Made by a program: the position numbers and the translations under genes | Notes under the pieces: model-generated | Told to the model about the DNA's origin: nothing | Seen by the model: the letters and a program-made list of their open reading frames with translations, nothing else | Database searches by the model: none | Assembly: GCA_965198995.1 (NCBI GenBank) | Contig: CBDAQG010000002.1 | Location: 1,364,001-1,428,000 of the forward strand | Length of the DNA: 64,000 nt | Source: CAXMMR01 sp965198995 | GTDB taxonomy: Bacteria; Pseudomonadota; Alphaproteobacteria; Acetobacterales; Acetobacteraceae | Direction: 5' to 3' | In this document: piece after piece, positions 10,663 to 19,006 of the stretch | How positions within the stretch are numbered: the stretch's first letter is position 1 | Layout: the number at the start of each line of letters is the position of its first letter

Positions 10663-12054
10663 ATGTCTGACTCCTACGACCTGATCGTGATAGGCGCCGG
10701 CCCTGGCGGCTACGTGTGCGCCCTGCGCGCCGCCCAGCTCGGCCTTACGGTCGCCTGCGTCGAAAAGCGCGCCACCCTCGGCGGCACCTGCCTCAACATC
10801 GGCTGCATCCCCTCCAAGGCGCTGCTACAATCCTCGGAGAACTTCCACGAGGTCCGCCACGGCTTCGTCGACCACGGCATCGACGTCGACAGTGCCCGGA
10901 TCGACATCGCCCGCATGCAGAAGCGCAAGGCTGACGTCGTCTCCGCCAACGTCAAGGGCATCGAGTTCCTGTTCAAGAAGAACAAGGTCACCTGGCTGAA
11001 GGGCGCCGCCCGCATCACGGCTCCCGGCCAGGTCAGCGTCGACGGGCAGACCTACGCCGCCAAGTCGATCGTGATCGCCACCGGCAGCGAGGTGGTCCCG
11101 CTCCCCGGCATCGACATCGACGAGACCAAGATCGTGAGCTCGACCGGCGCGCTCGAGCTCGATCACGTGCCGCAGAGCCTGGTCGTCATCGGCGGCGGCT
11201 ATATCGGCCTCGAGCTCGGCAGCGTCTGGAGCCGCCTCGGCGCCAAGGTGACGGTCGTCGAGTATCTGGACCGCCTGGTGCCCGGCATGGACCTCGAAAT
11301 CGGCAAGACCTTCGAGCGCGTGCTCGGCAAGCAGGGCTTCACCTTCAAGCTCGGCACCAAGGTTACCGCCGCCAGGCGCGAGGGCGACGGCGTGACCCTG
11401 ACCCTGGAGCCCGCCAAGGGCGGCGCGCCGGAAACCCTCACCGCCGACATCGTCCTGGTCTCCGTCGGCCGCCGCCCGTTCACCGGCGACATCGGCCTGG
11501 AGGCCGCCGGCGTCGAGCGCGACGAGCGCGGCTTCATCAAGGCCGACGCGCACTTCCAGACCACGGCCGCCGGCATCTACGCCGTCGGCGACGTGCTGCG
11601 CGGCCCGCTGCTCGCCCACAAGGCCGAGGAGGAAGGCATCGCGCTCGCCGAGATCCTGGCTGGCAAGGCCGGTCACGTGAACTACGACGTCATCCCCGGC
11701 GTGGTCTACACCTGGCCCGAGGTCGCCTCGATCGGCAAGACCGAGGAGCAGCTCAAGGAGGCCGGCGCCAGCTACTCCGTCGGCAAGTTCCCGTTCACCG
11801 CCAACGCCCGCGCCCGCGCCATGGGCTCCACCGACGGCTTCGTGAAGATCCTGGCCGACAAGGCCACCGACCGCATCCTGGGCGCCCACATCATCGGCCC
11901 CGACGCCGGCACCCTGATCGCCGAGATCGCCACCGCCATGGAGTTCGGCGCCTCATCCGAGGATGTCGCCCGGACGTGCCACGCCCACCCCAGCCTGAAC
12001 GAAGCCGTCAAGGAGGCAGCCCTCGCGGTCGAAGGCCGGGCGCTGCACATATAG
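10663..12054 (+). CDS. lpd: dihydrolipoyl dehydrogenase (E3)
   Basis: A 463-residue FAD flavoprotein that reoxidises dihydrolipoamide with NAD+, the E3 of the 2-oxoglutarate (and perhaps other) dehydrogenase complexes. FAD site VIGAGPGGYVCALRAAQLG, redox-active disulfide in GGTCLNIGCIPSK, NAD site VIGGGYIGLELGSV, second FAD motif IYAVGDV, and catalytic His-Glu in CHAHPSLNEA near the C-terminus. Start ATG 10663 follows TTGAGG; an in-frame codon 12 bases upstream is less likely. Last gene of the TCA cluster. Confidence 0.96.
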   Translation: MSDSYDLIVIGAGPGGYVCALRAAQLGLTVACVEKRATLGGTCLNIGCIPSKALLQSSENFHEVRHGFVDHGIDVDSARIDIARMQKRKADVVSANVKGIEFLFKKNKVTWLKGAARITAPGQVSVDGQTYAAKSIVIATGSEVVPLPGIDIDETKIVSSTGALELDHVPQSLVVIGGGYIGLELGSVWSRLGAKVTVVEYLDRLVPGMDLEIGKTFERVLGKQGFTFKLGTKVTAARREGDGVTLTLEPAKGGAPETLTADIVLVSVGRRPFTGDIGLEAAGVERDERGFIKADAHFQTTAAGIYAVGDVLRGPLLAHKAEEEGIALAEILAGKAGHVNYDVIPGVVYTWPEVASIGKTEEQLKEAGASYSVGKFPFTANARARAMGSTDGFVKILADKATDRILGAHIIGPDAGTLIAEIATAMEFGASSEDVARTCHAHPSLNEAVKEAALAVEGRALHI

Positions 12055-12290
12055 GCAGGGAGGCCAGGAGCTCTGCTCCTGGACTCGTCACGCATAAGCA
12101 CGACGGGGCGGCGCCCCGAGACCCGCACTCGCAAGGCGACCACACCACTCCTGTCTGACTTGGCGAAGCCATTCAATCCCGTTTCCCGCGCCACCGACCT
12201 CGCCGTAGAGTCATGGATAAGGAATGGATTTTAAAGGCTCCGCCTTTAATGGGGTCCAGGGGCAAAGCCCCTGGCCGTCCTTCGCCAAGG
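12055..12290. repeat. Family A repeat, full-length, inverted relative to A2 (copy A5)
   Basis: Read on the minus strand it has the same order as copy A2: GGGGCTTTGCCCC, TTAAAGGC-GGA-GCCTTTAA, ATCCATTCCTTATCCATGACT, a middle block with ATTGAATGGCTTCGCCAAG, GGGGCGCCGCCCC, and CCAGGAGCAGAGCTCCTGG. It abuts the lpd stop and ends just before the pdxA ribosome-binding site. No gene is seen in this 243-base gap. Confidence 0.85.
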
Positions 12291-12297
12291 AGGCGCC

Positions 12298-13284
12298 ATG
12301 CTGGCCTTGACGATGGGCGACCCGGCCGGCATTGCCGGCGAGATCACCCTCGGCGCCTGGGCGCGCCTTCGTGCCACCGGCCCTGCCTTCGTCGTGCTCG
12401 GCGATGTCGACTGGCTGCGCCGCTTCGGGCCTGTGCAGGTGGTGGGCTCAGCGGCTCAGGCCGACGCTACGTTCGAGAGCGCCATACCGGTGCTGCCGGT
12501 CGCCTTGCCGGCGCCGGTCATTCCCGGCTCGCCGGACAGTGCCAACGCGCCGGGCATCATCGCCAGCATCGAGCGTGCGGTCTCCCTAGCGCGCACCAGC
12601 GAAGTCGAGGCCGTGGTGACCAACCCGATCAGCAAGGCCGTGCTCACCCGCGCCGGCTTTCCGCATCCGGGCCATACCGAGTTCCTGGCGGCGCTGACGG
12701 GTGCGACTGGCCGCGAGGTGATGATGCTGGCCGCGCCGGCGCTGCGGGTGGTGCCGGTGACGATCCACGTCTCGCTGCGCCGCGCCTTGGCGCTGCTGAG
12801 CATCGAGGCAATCGTCGCCGCCGGTCGCACCACGGCGGCGGCGCTGCGCGACGATTTCGGCATCGCGGCGCCGCGGCTGGGCGTCGCCGGCTTGAACCCG
12901 CATGCCGGCGAGCAGGGCACGATGGGTGACGAGGAGCGCACCCTGATCGAGCCGGCGATTGCGGTGCTGCGCGCCGACGGCATTGACGTGCGAGGACCCT
13001 ACCCGCCGGACACGATGTTCACCCCGCCGGCGCGCGCCGGCTACGATGCGGCGTTGTGCATGTATCACGACCAGGCGTTGATCCCGCTGAAGACGCTCGA
13101 CATGGTGAACGGCGTCAACGTGACGCTCGGCCTGCCGATCGTGCGCACCTCGCCCGACCACGGCACCGCCTTCGACATCGCTGGGGCATGGCGGGCCGGG
13201 CAGGGGCTCGCCGACCCATCAAGCCTGGTCGCGGCGTTGCGCCTCGCCGCCTCGATCGCCGCTCACCGAAAGGAACGGGCATGA
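12298..13284 (+). CDS. pdxA: 4-hydroxythreonine-4-phosphate dehydrogenase
   Basis: A 328-residue PdxA, oxidising 4-phosphohydroxy-L-threonine to a product that yields 3-amino-2-oxopropyl phosphate for pyridoxine phosphate synthesis. Motifs: N-terminal LTMGDPAGIAGEI, NPISKAVL, and metal-ligand histidines in GFPHPGHTEFLA, TIHVSLRRAL and CMYHDQALIPLK. Length is normal. Start ATG 12298 has a strong AAGGAGG four bases upstream. The stop overlaps pdxJ (ATGA), coupling the two consecutive enzymes of the pathway. Confidence 0.95.
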   Translation: MLALTMGDPAGIAGEITLGAWARLRATGPAFVVLGDVDWLRRFGPVQVVGSAAQADATFESAIPVLPVALPAPVIPGSPDSANAPGIIASIERAVSLARTSEVEAVVTNPISKAVLTRAGFPHPGHTEFLAALTGATGREVMMLAAPALRVVPVTIHVSLRRALALLSIEAIVAAGRTTAAALRDDFGIAAPRLGVAGLNPHAGEQGTMGDEERTLIEPAIAVLRADGIDVRGPYPPDTMFTPPARAGYDAALCMYHDQALIPLKTLDMVNGVNVTLGLPIVRTSPDHGTAFDIAGAWRAGQGLADPSSLVAALRLAASIAAHRKERA

Positions 13285-14000
13285 CCCGGCTGCGCCTCGG
13301 CGTGAACATCGACCACGTCGCCACGATCCGCAACGCCCGCGGCGGCGCCCATCCGGACCCGCTCGACGCCGCCCTGGCGGCGGTCGGCGCCGGCGCCGAC
13401 GGCATCACCCTGCATTTGCGCGAGGACCGCCGCCACATCCGCGACGACGACCTCGCCCGCATCACCGCCGCGCTCACCGCGCCGATCAACCTCGAGATGG
13501 CGGCCACCGCCGAGATGCTGGCGGTCGCCCTGCGCGCGCGGCCGCACGCCGCCTGCATCGTCCCCGAGCGCCGCGCCGAAGTCACCACCGAAGGCGGCCT
13601 CGACGCCGCCGGCCAGCTCGCCAGCCTGCAGCCGATCGTCGCCGCCCTGGCCGCCGCCGGCATCCGCGTCTCCCTCTTCATCGATCCCGACCCGGCCCAG
13701 ATCGCCGCCGCCGCCGCCCTCGGCGCCCCGGTGGTCGAGCTGCACACCGGCGCCTACGCGCATGGCCGGGCAGGGGAGCTCGCCCGCCTCGCCGCCGCCG
13801 CCGAGCAAGCCGCCGCCGCCGGCCTCGAAGTGCACGCCGGCCACGGCCTGACGTTCGACAATGTCGGCCCGGTCGCCGCCCTGCCGCAGGTCGCCGAGCT
13901 GAACATCGGCCACTTCCTGATCGGCCAGGCGATCCTCGACGGCCTTGCCCCCACCGTCCAGCACATGCGCGCGCTGATGGACGCGGCGCGCGGGCAGTAA
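13281..14000 (+). CDS. pdxJ: pyridoxine 5'-phosphate synthase
   Basis: A 239-residue TIM barrel that condenses 3-amino-2-oxopropyl phosphate (from PdxA) with deoxyxylulose 5-phosphate to give pyridoxine 5'-phosphate. Conserved elements: LGVNIDHVATIRNARGG at the N-terminus, HLREDRRHI, INLEMAAT, CIVPERR and the C-terminal VHAGHGLTFDNV and ELNIGHFLIG. The frame is open upstream inside pdxA, but homology and the 4-base ATGA overlap fix the start at 13281. The stop abuts a family A repeat arm. Confidence 0.96.
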   Translation: MTRLRLGVNIDHVATIRNARGGAHPDPLDAALAAVGAGADGITLHLREDRRHIRDDDLARITAALTAPINLEMAATAEMLAVALRARPHAACIVPERRAEVTTEGGLDAAGQLASLQPIVAALAAAGIRVSLFIDPDPAQIAAAAALGAPVVELHTGAYAHGRAGELARLAAAAEQAAAAGLEVHAGHGLTFDNVGPVAALPQVAELNIGHFLIGQAILDGLAPTVQHMRALMDAARGQ

Positions 14001-14052
14001 GGCGAGGGCTCTGCCCTCGACCCGCTGGGGCCCGCGGCCCCAGACCCCATTC
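14001..14052. repeat. Family A repeat, left arm (copy A6)
   Basis: GGCGAGGGCTCTGCCCTCGACC then CTGGGGCC-CGC-GGCCCCAGACCCC directly after the pdxJ stop. Its inverted partner is at 14279-14355, with an AT-richer stretch between them. Confidence 0.8.
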
Positions 14053-14277
14053 TGAATGGGACGACGCCCTCATGATGGTATCCATTGTCTGAGGTCGAGG
14101 CCCCCCCAGAGGCGGTTCTGCAAATCTTGCCTATAGGCAAGGTTTTGCATAAACCACTGAAATCAAACAATACTGGGACTTGGAAAACCGTCCAGGCCGC
14201 CTCATGCCGATCCTCCTGAAATCTTGCTTTATTTCGCCTATTACAGAAATCCAGCTTCATTGAAGATCCTGACGAGC
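14053..14277. other. AT-richer island with no gene, between two repeat arms
   Basis: About 225 bases clearly poorer in GC than their surroundings, lying between the two arms of family A copy A6. No ORF of believable coding quality on either strand. It contains the long palindrome at 14119-14149. It may be foreign DNA or the promoter region of the cardiolipin synthase gene. Confidence 0.5.
14119..14149. promoter_or_regulatory. 31-nt near-perfect palindrome, possible operator
   Basis: A perfect 16-base core CTTGCCTATAGGCAAG (14126-14141) sits inside outer arms TGCAAA / TTTTGCA, giving an almost unbroken dyad centred at 14133/14134. It is about 260 bases upstream of the cls start in AT-richer DNA. 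The size suits a dimeric regulator; no regulator gene is adjacent. No T-run follows, so it is not an obvious terminator. Confidence 0.4.
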
Positions 14278-14278
14278 G

Positions 14279-14355
14279 CGGGTCTGGGGGCGCCGCCCCC
14301 GTGGTGCGCAGCACGCTGTCGCGTGACGGGTCCAGGGCAGAGCCCTGGCCTTCCT
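14279..14355. repeat. Family A repeat, right arm (copy A6)
   Basis: GGGTCTGGGGGCGCCGCCCCC, GTGGTGCGCAGCACGCTGTC, GGGTCCAGGGCAGAGCCCTGG, ending CCTTCCTCC. Same order as the right part of copy A2 (2625-2711). Confidence 0.8.
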
Positions 14356-14409
14356 CCCGCCGCGCTGATACGCCCGGCACGCTGACCCGTCCCGGAGTCC
14401 CGCCTTCGC

Positions 14410-15831
14410 ATGGATCGCCTGCTCGGCCACCTGCACCTGATGCTCTGGCCGCTCGGCATCGTCATCGCCCTCGCCATCAGCGTGCACGTGCTGCTGACCA
14501 AGCGCGACATCGGCTCCGCCGTCGGCTGGGCTGGCCTCGCCTGGGTCTCGCCCTATGTCGGCGGCGTCCTCTACTTCATCCTCGGCATCAACCGGGTGCG
14601 CCGCCGCGCCCGCAAGCTGCGCGGCCCCGAGGGCGCGAACGAGCAGCAGGCCGAAGCTGCCGCCCGTCCCGACGACCACCTCTCGCCCCTGGAGGTCGCC
14701 GCCCGCACTCTCACCCGCCGCCCCGCGCTCGCCGGCAACCAGATCGCCATGTTCAGCGACGGCGACGAGGCCTACCCGGTGATGCTGGCCGCCATCGAGG
14801 CGGCCAGGACCTCGGTCGCGCTGTCGACCTACATCATGCGCGACGACGCCGCCGGCGGCCGCTTCATCGACGCGCTGAGCGCCGCGGCCCAGCGCGGCGT
14901 CGCCGTGCGGGTGCTGCTGGACGGCATCGGCAGCGGCTACTTCCACTGCCCCGCGGCGACCCGCCTGGCCGCCCAGGGCGTCCCGGTCCGCCGCTTCCTG
15001 CACTCGCCGCTGCCCTGGCGCATGCCGTTCCTCAACCTGCGCACCCACAAGAAGGTGCTGGTGATCGACGGCTGCGTCGGCTTCACCGGCGGGATGAACA
15101 TCGCCTACCAGAACATGGTCGCGGAGAACCCGCCGAACCCGGTGCGCGACACCCATTTCCGTGTCGCCGGTCCGGTGGTCAGCCAGCTCATGGAGGCCTT
15201 CGCCGAAGACTGGAACTTCGCCTCCGACGAGACCCTGGAGGGCGACGCCTGGTTCCCCGACGTGCCGGAGGCCGAACCCAGCGAGCCGACGGGCACCGCC
15301 CGGATCGTGACCTCCGGGCCGGACGCCGACCTCGAGAAGATCGAGATGATCGTGCTCGCGGCGCTGGCCTGCGCCCGCCGCTCGGTGCTGCTGATGACGC
15401 CCTATTTCCTGCCCGAGGAGCGGCTGATCACCGCCCTCGCTCTGGCCGCCATGCGCGGCATCGAGGTCGACATCGTCATCCCCGAGCGCAGCGACCATCG
15501 GCTGGTCGACTGGGCGACGCGCGCCAATGTCGGCCCGCTGCTCGACCAGGGCTGCCGGCTGTGGCGCAACGGCCCGACCTTCGATCACAGCAAGCTGCTG
15601 GTGCTGGACGGCGAATGGTGCCTGCTCGGCAGCCAGAACTGGGACATGCGCAGCTTCCGGCTGAACTTCGAGCTCAACATGGAGGTCTACCACAGCGACC
15701 TGGCGCACCGGCTCGAGGCGCATATCAACGCCCGCCGCACCGGCCCGATCACCCGCGAGGAGATCGAGGGCCGCGCCCTGCCGATCCGGGTGCGCGACGC
15801 CGCGATCAGGCTGATGCTGCCCTATCTCTAG
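14410..15831 (+). CDS. cls: cardiolipin synthase / phospholipase D-family membrane protein
   Basis: A 473-residue PLD-superfamily phosphatidyltransferase, likely joining two phosphatidylglycerols into cardiolipin. The first 70 residues hold two hydrophobic segments (LGIVIALAISVHVLL and a second ending VGGVLYFILGINRVRRR), the normal N-terminal anchor. Two HKD motifs follow: HKKVLVIDGCVGFTGGMN and HSKLLVLDGEWCLLGSQN, each ending in the GG/GS-x-N form. Length matches bacterial Cls. A different PLD-type transferase cannot be excluded. Upstream is the AT-richer island; the NdvA-type exporter follows. Confidence 0.88.
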   Translation: MDRLLGHLHLMLWPLGIVIALAISVHVLLTKRDIGSAVGWAGLAWVSPYVGGVLYFILGINRVRRRARKLRGPEGANEQQAEAAARPDDHLSPLEVAARTLTRRPALAGNQIAMFSDGDEAYPVMLAAIEAARTSVALSTYIMRDDAAGGRFIDALSAAAQRGVAVRVLLDGIGSGYFHCPAATRLAAQGVPVRRFLHSPLPWRMPFLNLRTHKKVLVIDGCVGFTGGMNIAYQNMVAENPPNPVRDTHFRVAGPVVSQLMEAFAEDWNFASDETLEGDAWFPDVPEAEPSEPTGTARIVTSGPDADLEKIEMIVLAALACARRSVLLMTPYFLPEERLITALALAAMRGIEVDIVIPERSDHRLVDWATRANVGPLLDQGCRLWRNGPTFDHSKLLVLDGEWCLLGSQNWDMRSFRLNFELNMEVYHSDLAHRLEAHINARRTGPITREEIEGRALPIRVRDAAIRLMLPYL

Positions 15832-15980
15832 GCGGGCCCGACCCATCTCCGCCCGTTCTGCTGCATCGCGAAGAAATCATGTTTGTGTACCAAACCCGCC
15901 CAGATCCCGCCGCTTTCTCAAGGCGTACTGACGACGTGGCTTACCAACGAGCCTCGCACTTCTCGCAGCGGACCAAGCCC

Positions 15981-17747
15981 ATGCGCTTCCTCACCGTTTA
16001 CCGCCGCGCCGCTGCCCTGCTCCGTGCCGATCGCCGGCTGGCGGGCGTCCTGGTCGGTGCCAACGTCCTTGTCGCCGGCCTGCAGTTCCTCGACCCGGTG
16101 CTGTTCGGTCGGGTCATCGGCCTGCTGTCCCGTTCGGACCACATGACGCACGCCGCGCTGTGGTCCTCTGCGGCCACGCTGATCGGCATCTGGGTCGGCA
16201 TCGGCGTCTGCAACATCGGCTTCAACATGATCACGGCGCTGCACGCCGAGCGCATGGCGCACCGCAACCGCCTGCACGCCATGAGCCGCTACTTCGCACA
16301 CGTGCTGTCGCTGCCGCTGTCCTTCCACGGCGACGCGCATTCGGGCCGGTTGATGAAGGTGATGATCGGCGGCGCGGACTCGCTGTTCGCCATCTGGCTG
16401 ACCGCGTTTCGCGAGCAGATCGCCACCTACGCCGCCGTCATCGTCCTGCTGCCGCTGACCCTGCTGATCAACTGGCGCCTCGGCATCGTGCTGGTCAGCC
16501 TGGTCGTGGTGTTCGTGGCGGTCACCACCTTCGTCGTCCACAAGACCCAGGCCGGCCAGGTCAAGGCCGAGGGCTTCCAGGGCCAGCTTGCCGGCACCGC
16601 GCAGGACGCGCTGGCCAACGTCACCGTGGTGCAGTCCTTCACCCGGCTGAACGCCGAGGCGAACCGCTTCAGCTCGATCGTCGACCAGGTGATGCGTCAC
16701 CAGTTTCCGGTGCTGAACTGGTGGGCCGGCGTCAACGTGCTGACCCGCGGCGCCTCCACCATCGCGATCATCACCATCGTGCTGACCGGCACCCTGCTGC
16801 ACCTGCAGGGCCAGGCGTCGGTCGCCCAGATCGTCTCCTTCATGGGCTTCTCGACGCTGCTGATCGGCCGGCTTGAGGCGGCGGTGCAGTTCGCCAACCA
16901 GCTCTTCATGCGTGCGCCGCTACTCGGCGACTTCTTCACCGTGCTGGACGCCAAGAGCACCGTGCCCGAAATCGCCGAGCCCATCGAGCTGACCGTGCCG
17001 CATGGCGAGGTCGCCTTCGAAAACGTCAGCTTCGCCTACCCGGGTGGCCCGAACATCCTGGCCGACGTCTCCTTCGTCGCCCGCCCGGGCTCGGTCGTGG
17101 CCCTGGTCGGCTCGACGGGCGCCGGCAAGTCCACCGCGATGAACCTGCTGCAGCGGATGTGGGACCCGACCGGCGGTGGCGTGCTCATCGATGGCCAGGA
17201 CCTGCGCGACGTCTCGCTTGAGAGCCTGCGCGCCTCGATCGGCGTCGTCTTCCAGGAGAGCATGCTGTTCAACCGCTCGATCCGCGAGAACCTGCTGGTC
17301 GGCAAGCCGGACGCGACCGACGCCGAGATCGAGCGGGCGTGCCGCCTGGCCGAGGCGCACGACTTCATCTCCCGCCAGCCGCAAGGCTACGACACCATGG
17401 TCGGCGAGCGTGGCGCCACGCTCTCCGGCGGCCAGCGCCAGCGCCTGGCAATCGCCCGGGCGCTGCTCAAGAACCCGCCGATCCTGATCCTCGACGAGGC
17501 AACCAGCGCTCTGGACGCCGCCACCGAGGCCAAGGTGTCGCGCGCCATGACGACGCTCATGGCCGGCCGCACCACCTTCGTCATCGCGCATCGCCTGTCC
17601 ACCGTGCGTGACGCCGACGAGATCCTGGTGTTTGACGGCGGCCGTATTGTCGAGCGCGGCAACTTTGGCGCCCTGCTGGAGCATCGCGGCCGGTTCGCCG
17701 AGCTGGTTTCCACACAGCTTTCGGGACATGAAGCCCGGGTCGACTGA
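15981..17747 (+). CDS. ndvA: ABC exporter of the cyclic beta-glucan (NdvA/ChvA) type
   Basis: A 588-residue half-transporter: six-helix membrane domain (about 1-315) then ATPase domain. Walker A GSTGAGKSTAMN, signature LSGGQRQRLAIARALL, Walker B LILDEATSALD, H-loop IAHRLSTV. The membrane domain carries FPVLNWWA and RAPLLGDFF-type features seen in NdvA/ChvA, which export cyclic beta-1,2-glucan, and the length equals that family. No glucan synthase (NdvB) is in the window, so the substrate is inferred. Start: ATG 15981, where homology begins; an in-frame ATG at 15879 after GAAGAA would add 34 residues and cannot be excluded. A very long frame crossing cls upstream is not coding. Confidence 0.85.
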   Translation: MRFLTVYRRAAALLRADRRLAGVLVGANVLVAGLQFLDPVLFGRVIGLLSRSDHMTHAALWSSAATLIGIWVGIGVCNIGFNMITALHAERMAHRNRLHAMSRYFAHVLSLPLSFHGDAHSGRLMKVMIGGADSLFAIWLTAFREQIATYAAVIVLLPLTLLINWRLGIVLVSLVVVFVAVTTFVVHKTQAGQVKAEGFQGQLAGTAQDALANVTVVQSFTRLNAEANRFSSIVDQVMRHQFPVLNWWAGVNVLTRGASTIAIITIVLTGTLLHLQGQASVAQIVSFMGFSTLLIGRLEAAVQFANQLFMRAPLLGDFFTVLDAKSTVPEIAEPIELTVPHGEVAFENVSFAYPGGPNILADVSFVARPGSVVALVGSTGAGKSTAMNLLQRMWDPTGGGVLIDGQDLRDVSLESLRASIGVVFQESMLFNRSIRENLLVGKPDATDAEIERACRLAEAHDFISRQPQGYDTMVGERGATLSGGQRQRLAIARALLKNPPILILDEATSALDAATEAKVSRAMTTLMAGRTTFVIAHRLSTVRDADEILVFDGGRIVERGNFGALLEHRGRFAELVSTQLSGHEARVD

Positions 17748-17757
17748 AGCCTCGCCC

Positions 17758-17786
17758 GCCCGGCAGACACGTCCCGTCTGCCGGGC
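17758..17786 (+). terminator. GC-rich hairpin after the ABC exporter gene
   Basis: A perfect 11-bp stem GCCCGGCAGAC / GTCTGCCGGGC with a 7-base loop, ten bases after the stop. No T-run follows, so it is a weak terminator or an mRNA-stabilising hairpin. Confidence 0.5.
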
Positions 17787-17909
17787 ACGGGCAAACCATA
17801 GTTGCAGATATGCTGCACCGCACGGCTAAAAGTTGCGTCGAGCGCGATGATTGCTGCAAGCTTCACGGTCTGGTCGGCAGTGCGCGCGACCGGTCCCTGG
17901 GAGGGCAGC

Positions 17910-18341
17910 ATGACCGTTGCAGCATTACTCAAGACCAAGGGCTATGACATCGCCTCGGTGACGCCGACCGCCATCGTCACCGAGATCGCACGCGAGTTGT
18001 CGACGCGTCGCATCGGCGCCATCCTGGTGCGTGATAGCGCCGGCCAGATGCTCGGCATCGTCTCCGAGCGCGACATCACCCGCTGCGTCGCCCAGCACGG
18101 CGCCGCCGCACTCACCAAGACGGCGGCCCAGCTCATGACGACGGCGCTGCTCACCGTCACCTCCTCGACCTCGACCGACGAGGCGATGGGGTTGATGAGC
18201 GACAGCCGGGTTCGCCACCTGCCAGTGGTCGATAACGGCGCGCTGGCTGGCGTGATCAGCATGGGCGACGTGGTCAAGGCCAAGCTCTCCGAGCAGGAGA
18301 ACGACCTCGACAGCCTCAAGGCGTATGTGGCGGGGCAGTAA
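17910..18341 (+). CDS. two-CBS-domain protein
   Basis: A 143-residue protein made only of a tandem CBS pair (Bateman module). First CBS about 8-65 (ILVRDSAGQMLGIVSERDITR), second about 75-130 (RHLPVVDNGALAGVISMGD), then a short acidic tail. Stand-alone CBS pairs bind adenine nucleotides and act as energy sensors; the partner is unknown. Start ATG 17910 follows GGGAGGGCAGC; earlier in-frame codons lack a good ribosome site. The TAA is followed at once by repeat B3, and cynS converges from the right. Confidence 0.85.
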   Translation: MTVAALLKTKGYDIASVTPTAIVTEIARELSTRRIGAILVRDSAGQMLGIVSERDITRCVAQHGAAALTKTAAQLMTTALLTVTSSTSTDEAMGLMSDSRVRHLPVVDNGALAGVISMGDVVKAKLSEQENDLDSLKAYVAGQ

Positions 18342-18467
18342 GGAAGGGCTTCTTTTTTGAAAAAAAGAAGCAAAAAACTTTTATTAACTTAGAGCATTGC
18401 CCGCTCGACCGCCGTCCTAACGAGCAGAAGTTTTTTGGTTCTTTTTTTCAAAAAAGAACCTCTTTCT
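18342..18467. repeat. Family B repeat, complete (copy B3, - orientation)
   Basis: Fills the gap between the convergent CBS and cynS genes, touching both stops. Left arm hairpin is GCTTC-type (18348-18371), right arm GGTTC-type (18437-18460), the reverse order of copy B2. Confidence 0.9.
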
Positions 18468-18917
18468 TCAGTAGCGCTTATACGGCAGGAACTTGCCCGA
18501 GAGGGTGATCTTCACGCGGTCACCTTTCTCGTCCGGCTGGCGCTCGACCTGCATGTCGAAGTCGATCGCGCTCATGATGCCGTCGCCGAACTCCTCGCCG
18601 ATCAGTTCCTTCCAGGTCGTGCCATAGACCTGCACCAGTTCGTGGAACCGGTAGATCAACGGGTCGGTCGGCGGCCCAGGCGGCAGCGCGCCACGATAGG
18701 GGATCGCGGTCAGGATCTCGGCATCGGCCTTCTCCAGGCCGAGCACGGCCACGGTCTTGTCGGCCATTTCCGGCGGCATCGACATCTGCCCGAGGCAGGC
18801 GGCGCAAACCCAGGCAGGCGACTGCTCCAGCCGGTCCGAAAGCTCGCGCCAGCTCAATCCCTTCGCGCGTTTGGCGGCCAGGATCCGTTCGCCAAGCGCG
18901 GTCTTGCTGTCGTTCAT
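18468..18917 (-). CDS. cynS: cyanate hydratase (cyanase)
   Basis: A 149-residue cyanase converting cyanate and bicarbonate to carbon dioxide and ammonia (via carbamate). The N-terminal helical DNA-binding-like fold (about 1-80) is followed by the catalytic C-terminal part: Arg and Glu in IYRFHELVQVYG and Ser in DGIMSAIDFDM correspond to the catalytic R, E and S. Length is standard for the decamer-forming family. Start ATG 18915-18917 has AGGAGA nine bases upstream; the open extension to 19022 is rejected. No cyanate transporter or CynR is nearby, so it may serve detoxification. Confidence 0.95.
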   Translation of the reverse strand: MNDSKTALGERILAAKRAKGLSWRELSDRLEQSPAWVCAACLGQMSMPPEMADKTVAVLGLEKADAEILTAIPYRGALPPGPPTDPLIYRFHELVQVYGTTWKELIGEEFGDGIMSAIDFDMQVERQPDEKGDRVKITLSGKFLPYKRY

Positions 18918-19006
18918 CGGGGATCGATCTCCTAGGCCTGATGGTGCTTGCACGTCGCCGTCGCGGGCGATCAACTGGCTGCTCAAAGAGTGGAGACGCA
19001 AAAAAG

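Noticed and set aside
14301..15878. Upstream part of the 1148-codon plus-strand frame running through cls into the ABC exporter
   Set aside because: Before about 15879 it is Arg/Pro/Ala-rich and overlaps cls in another frame; only the part from 15981 (or 15879) has transporter homology.
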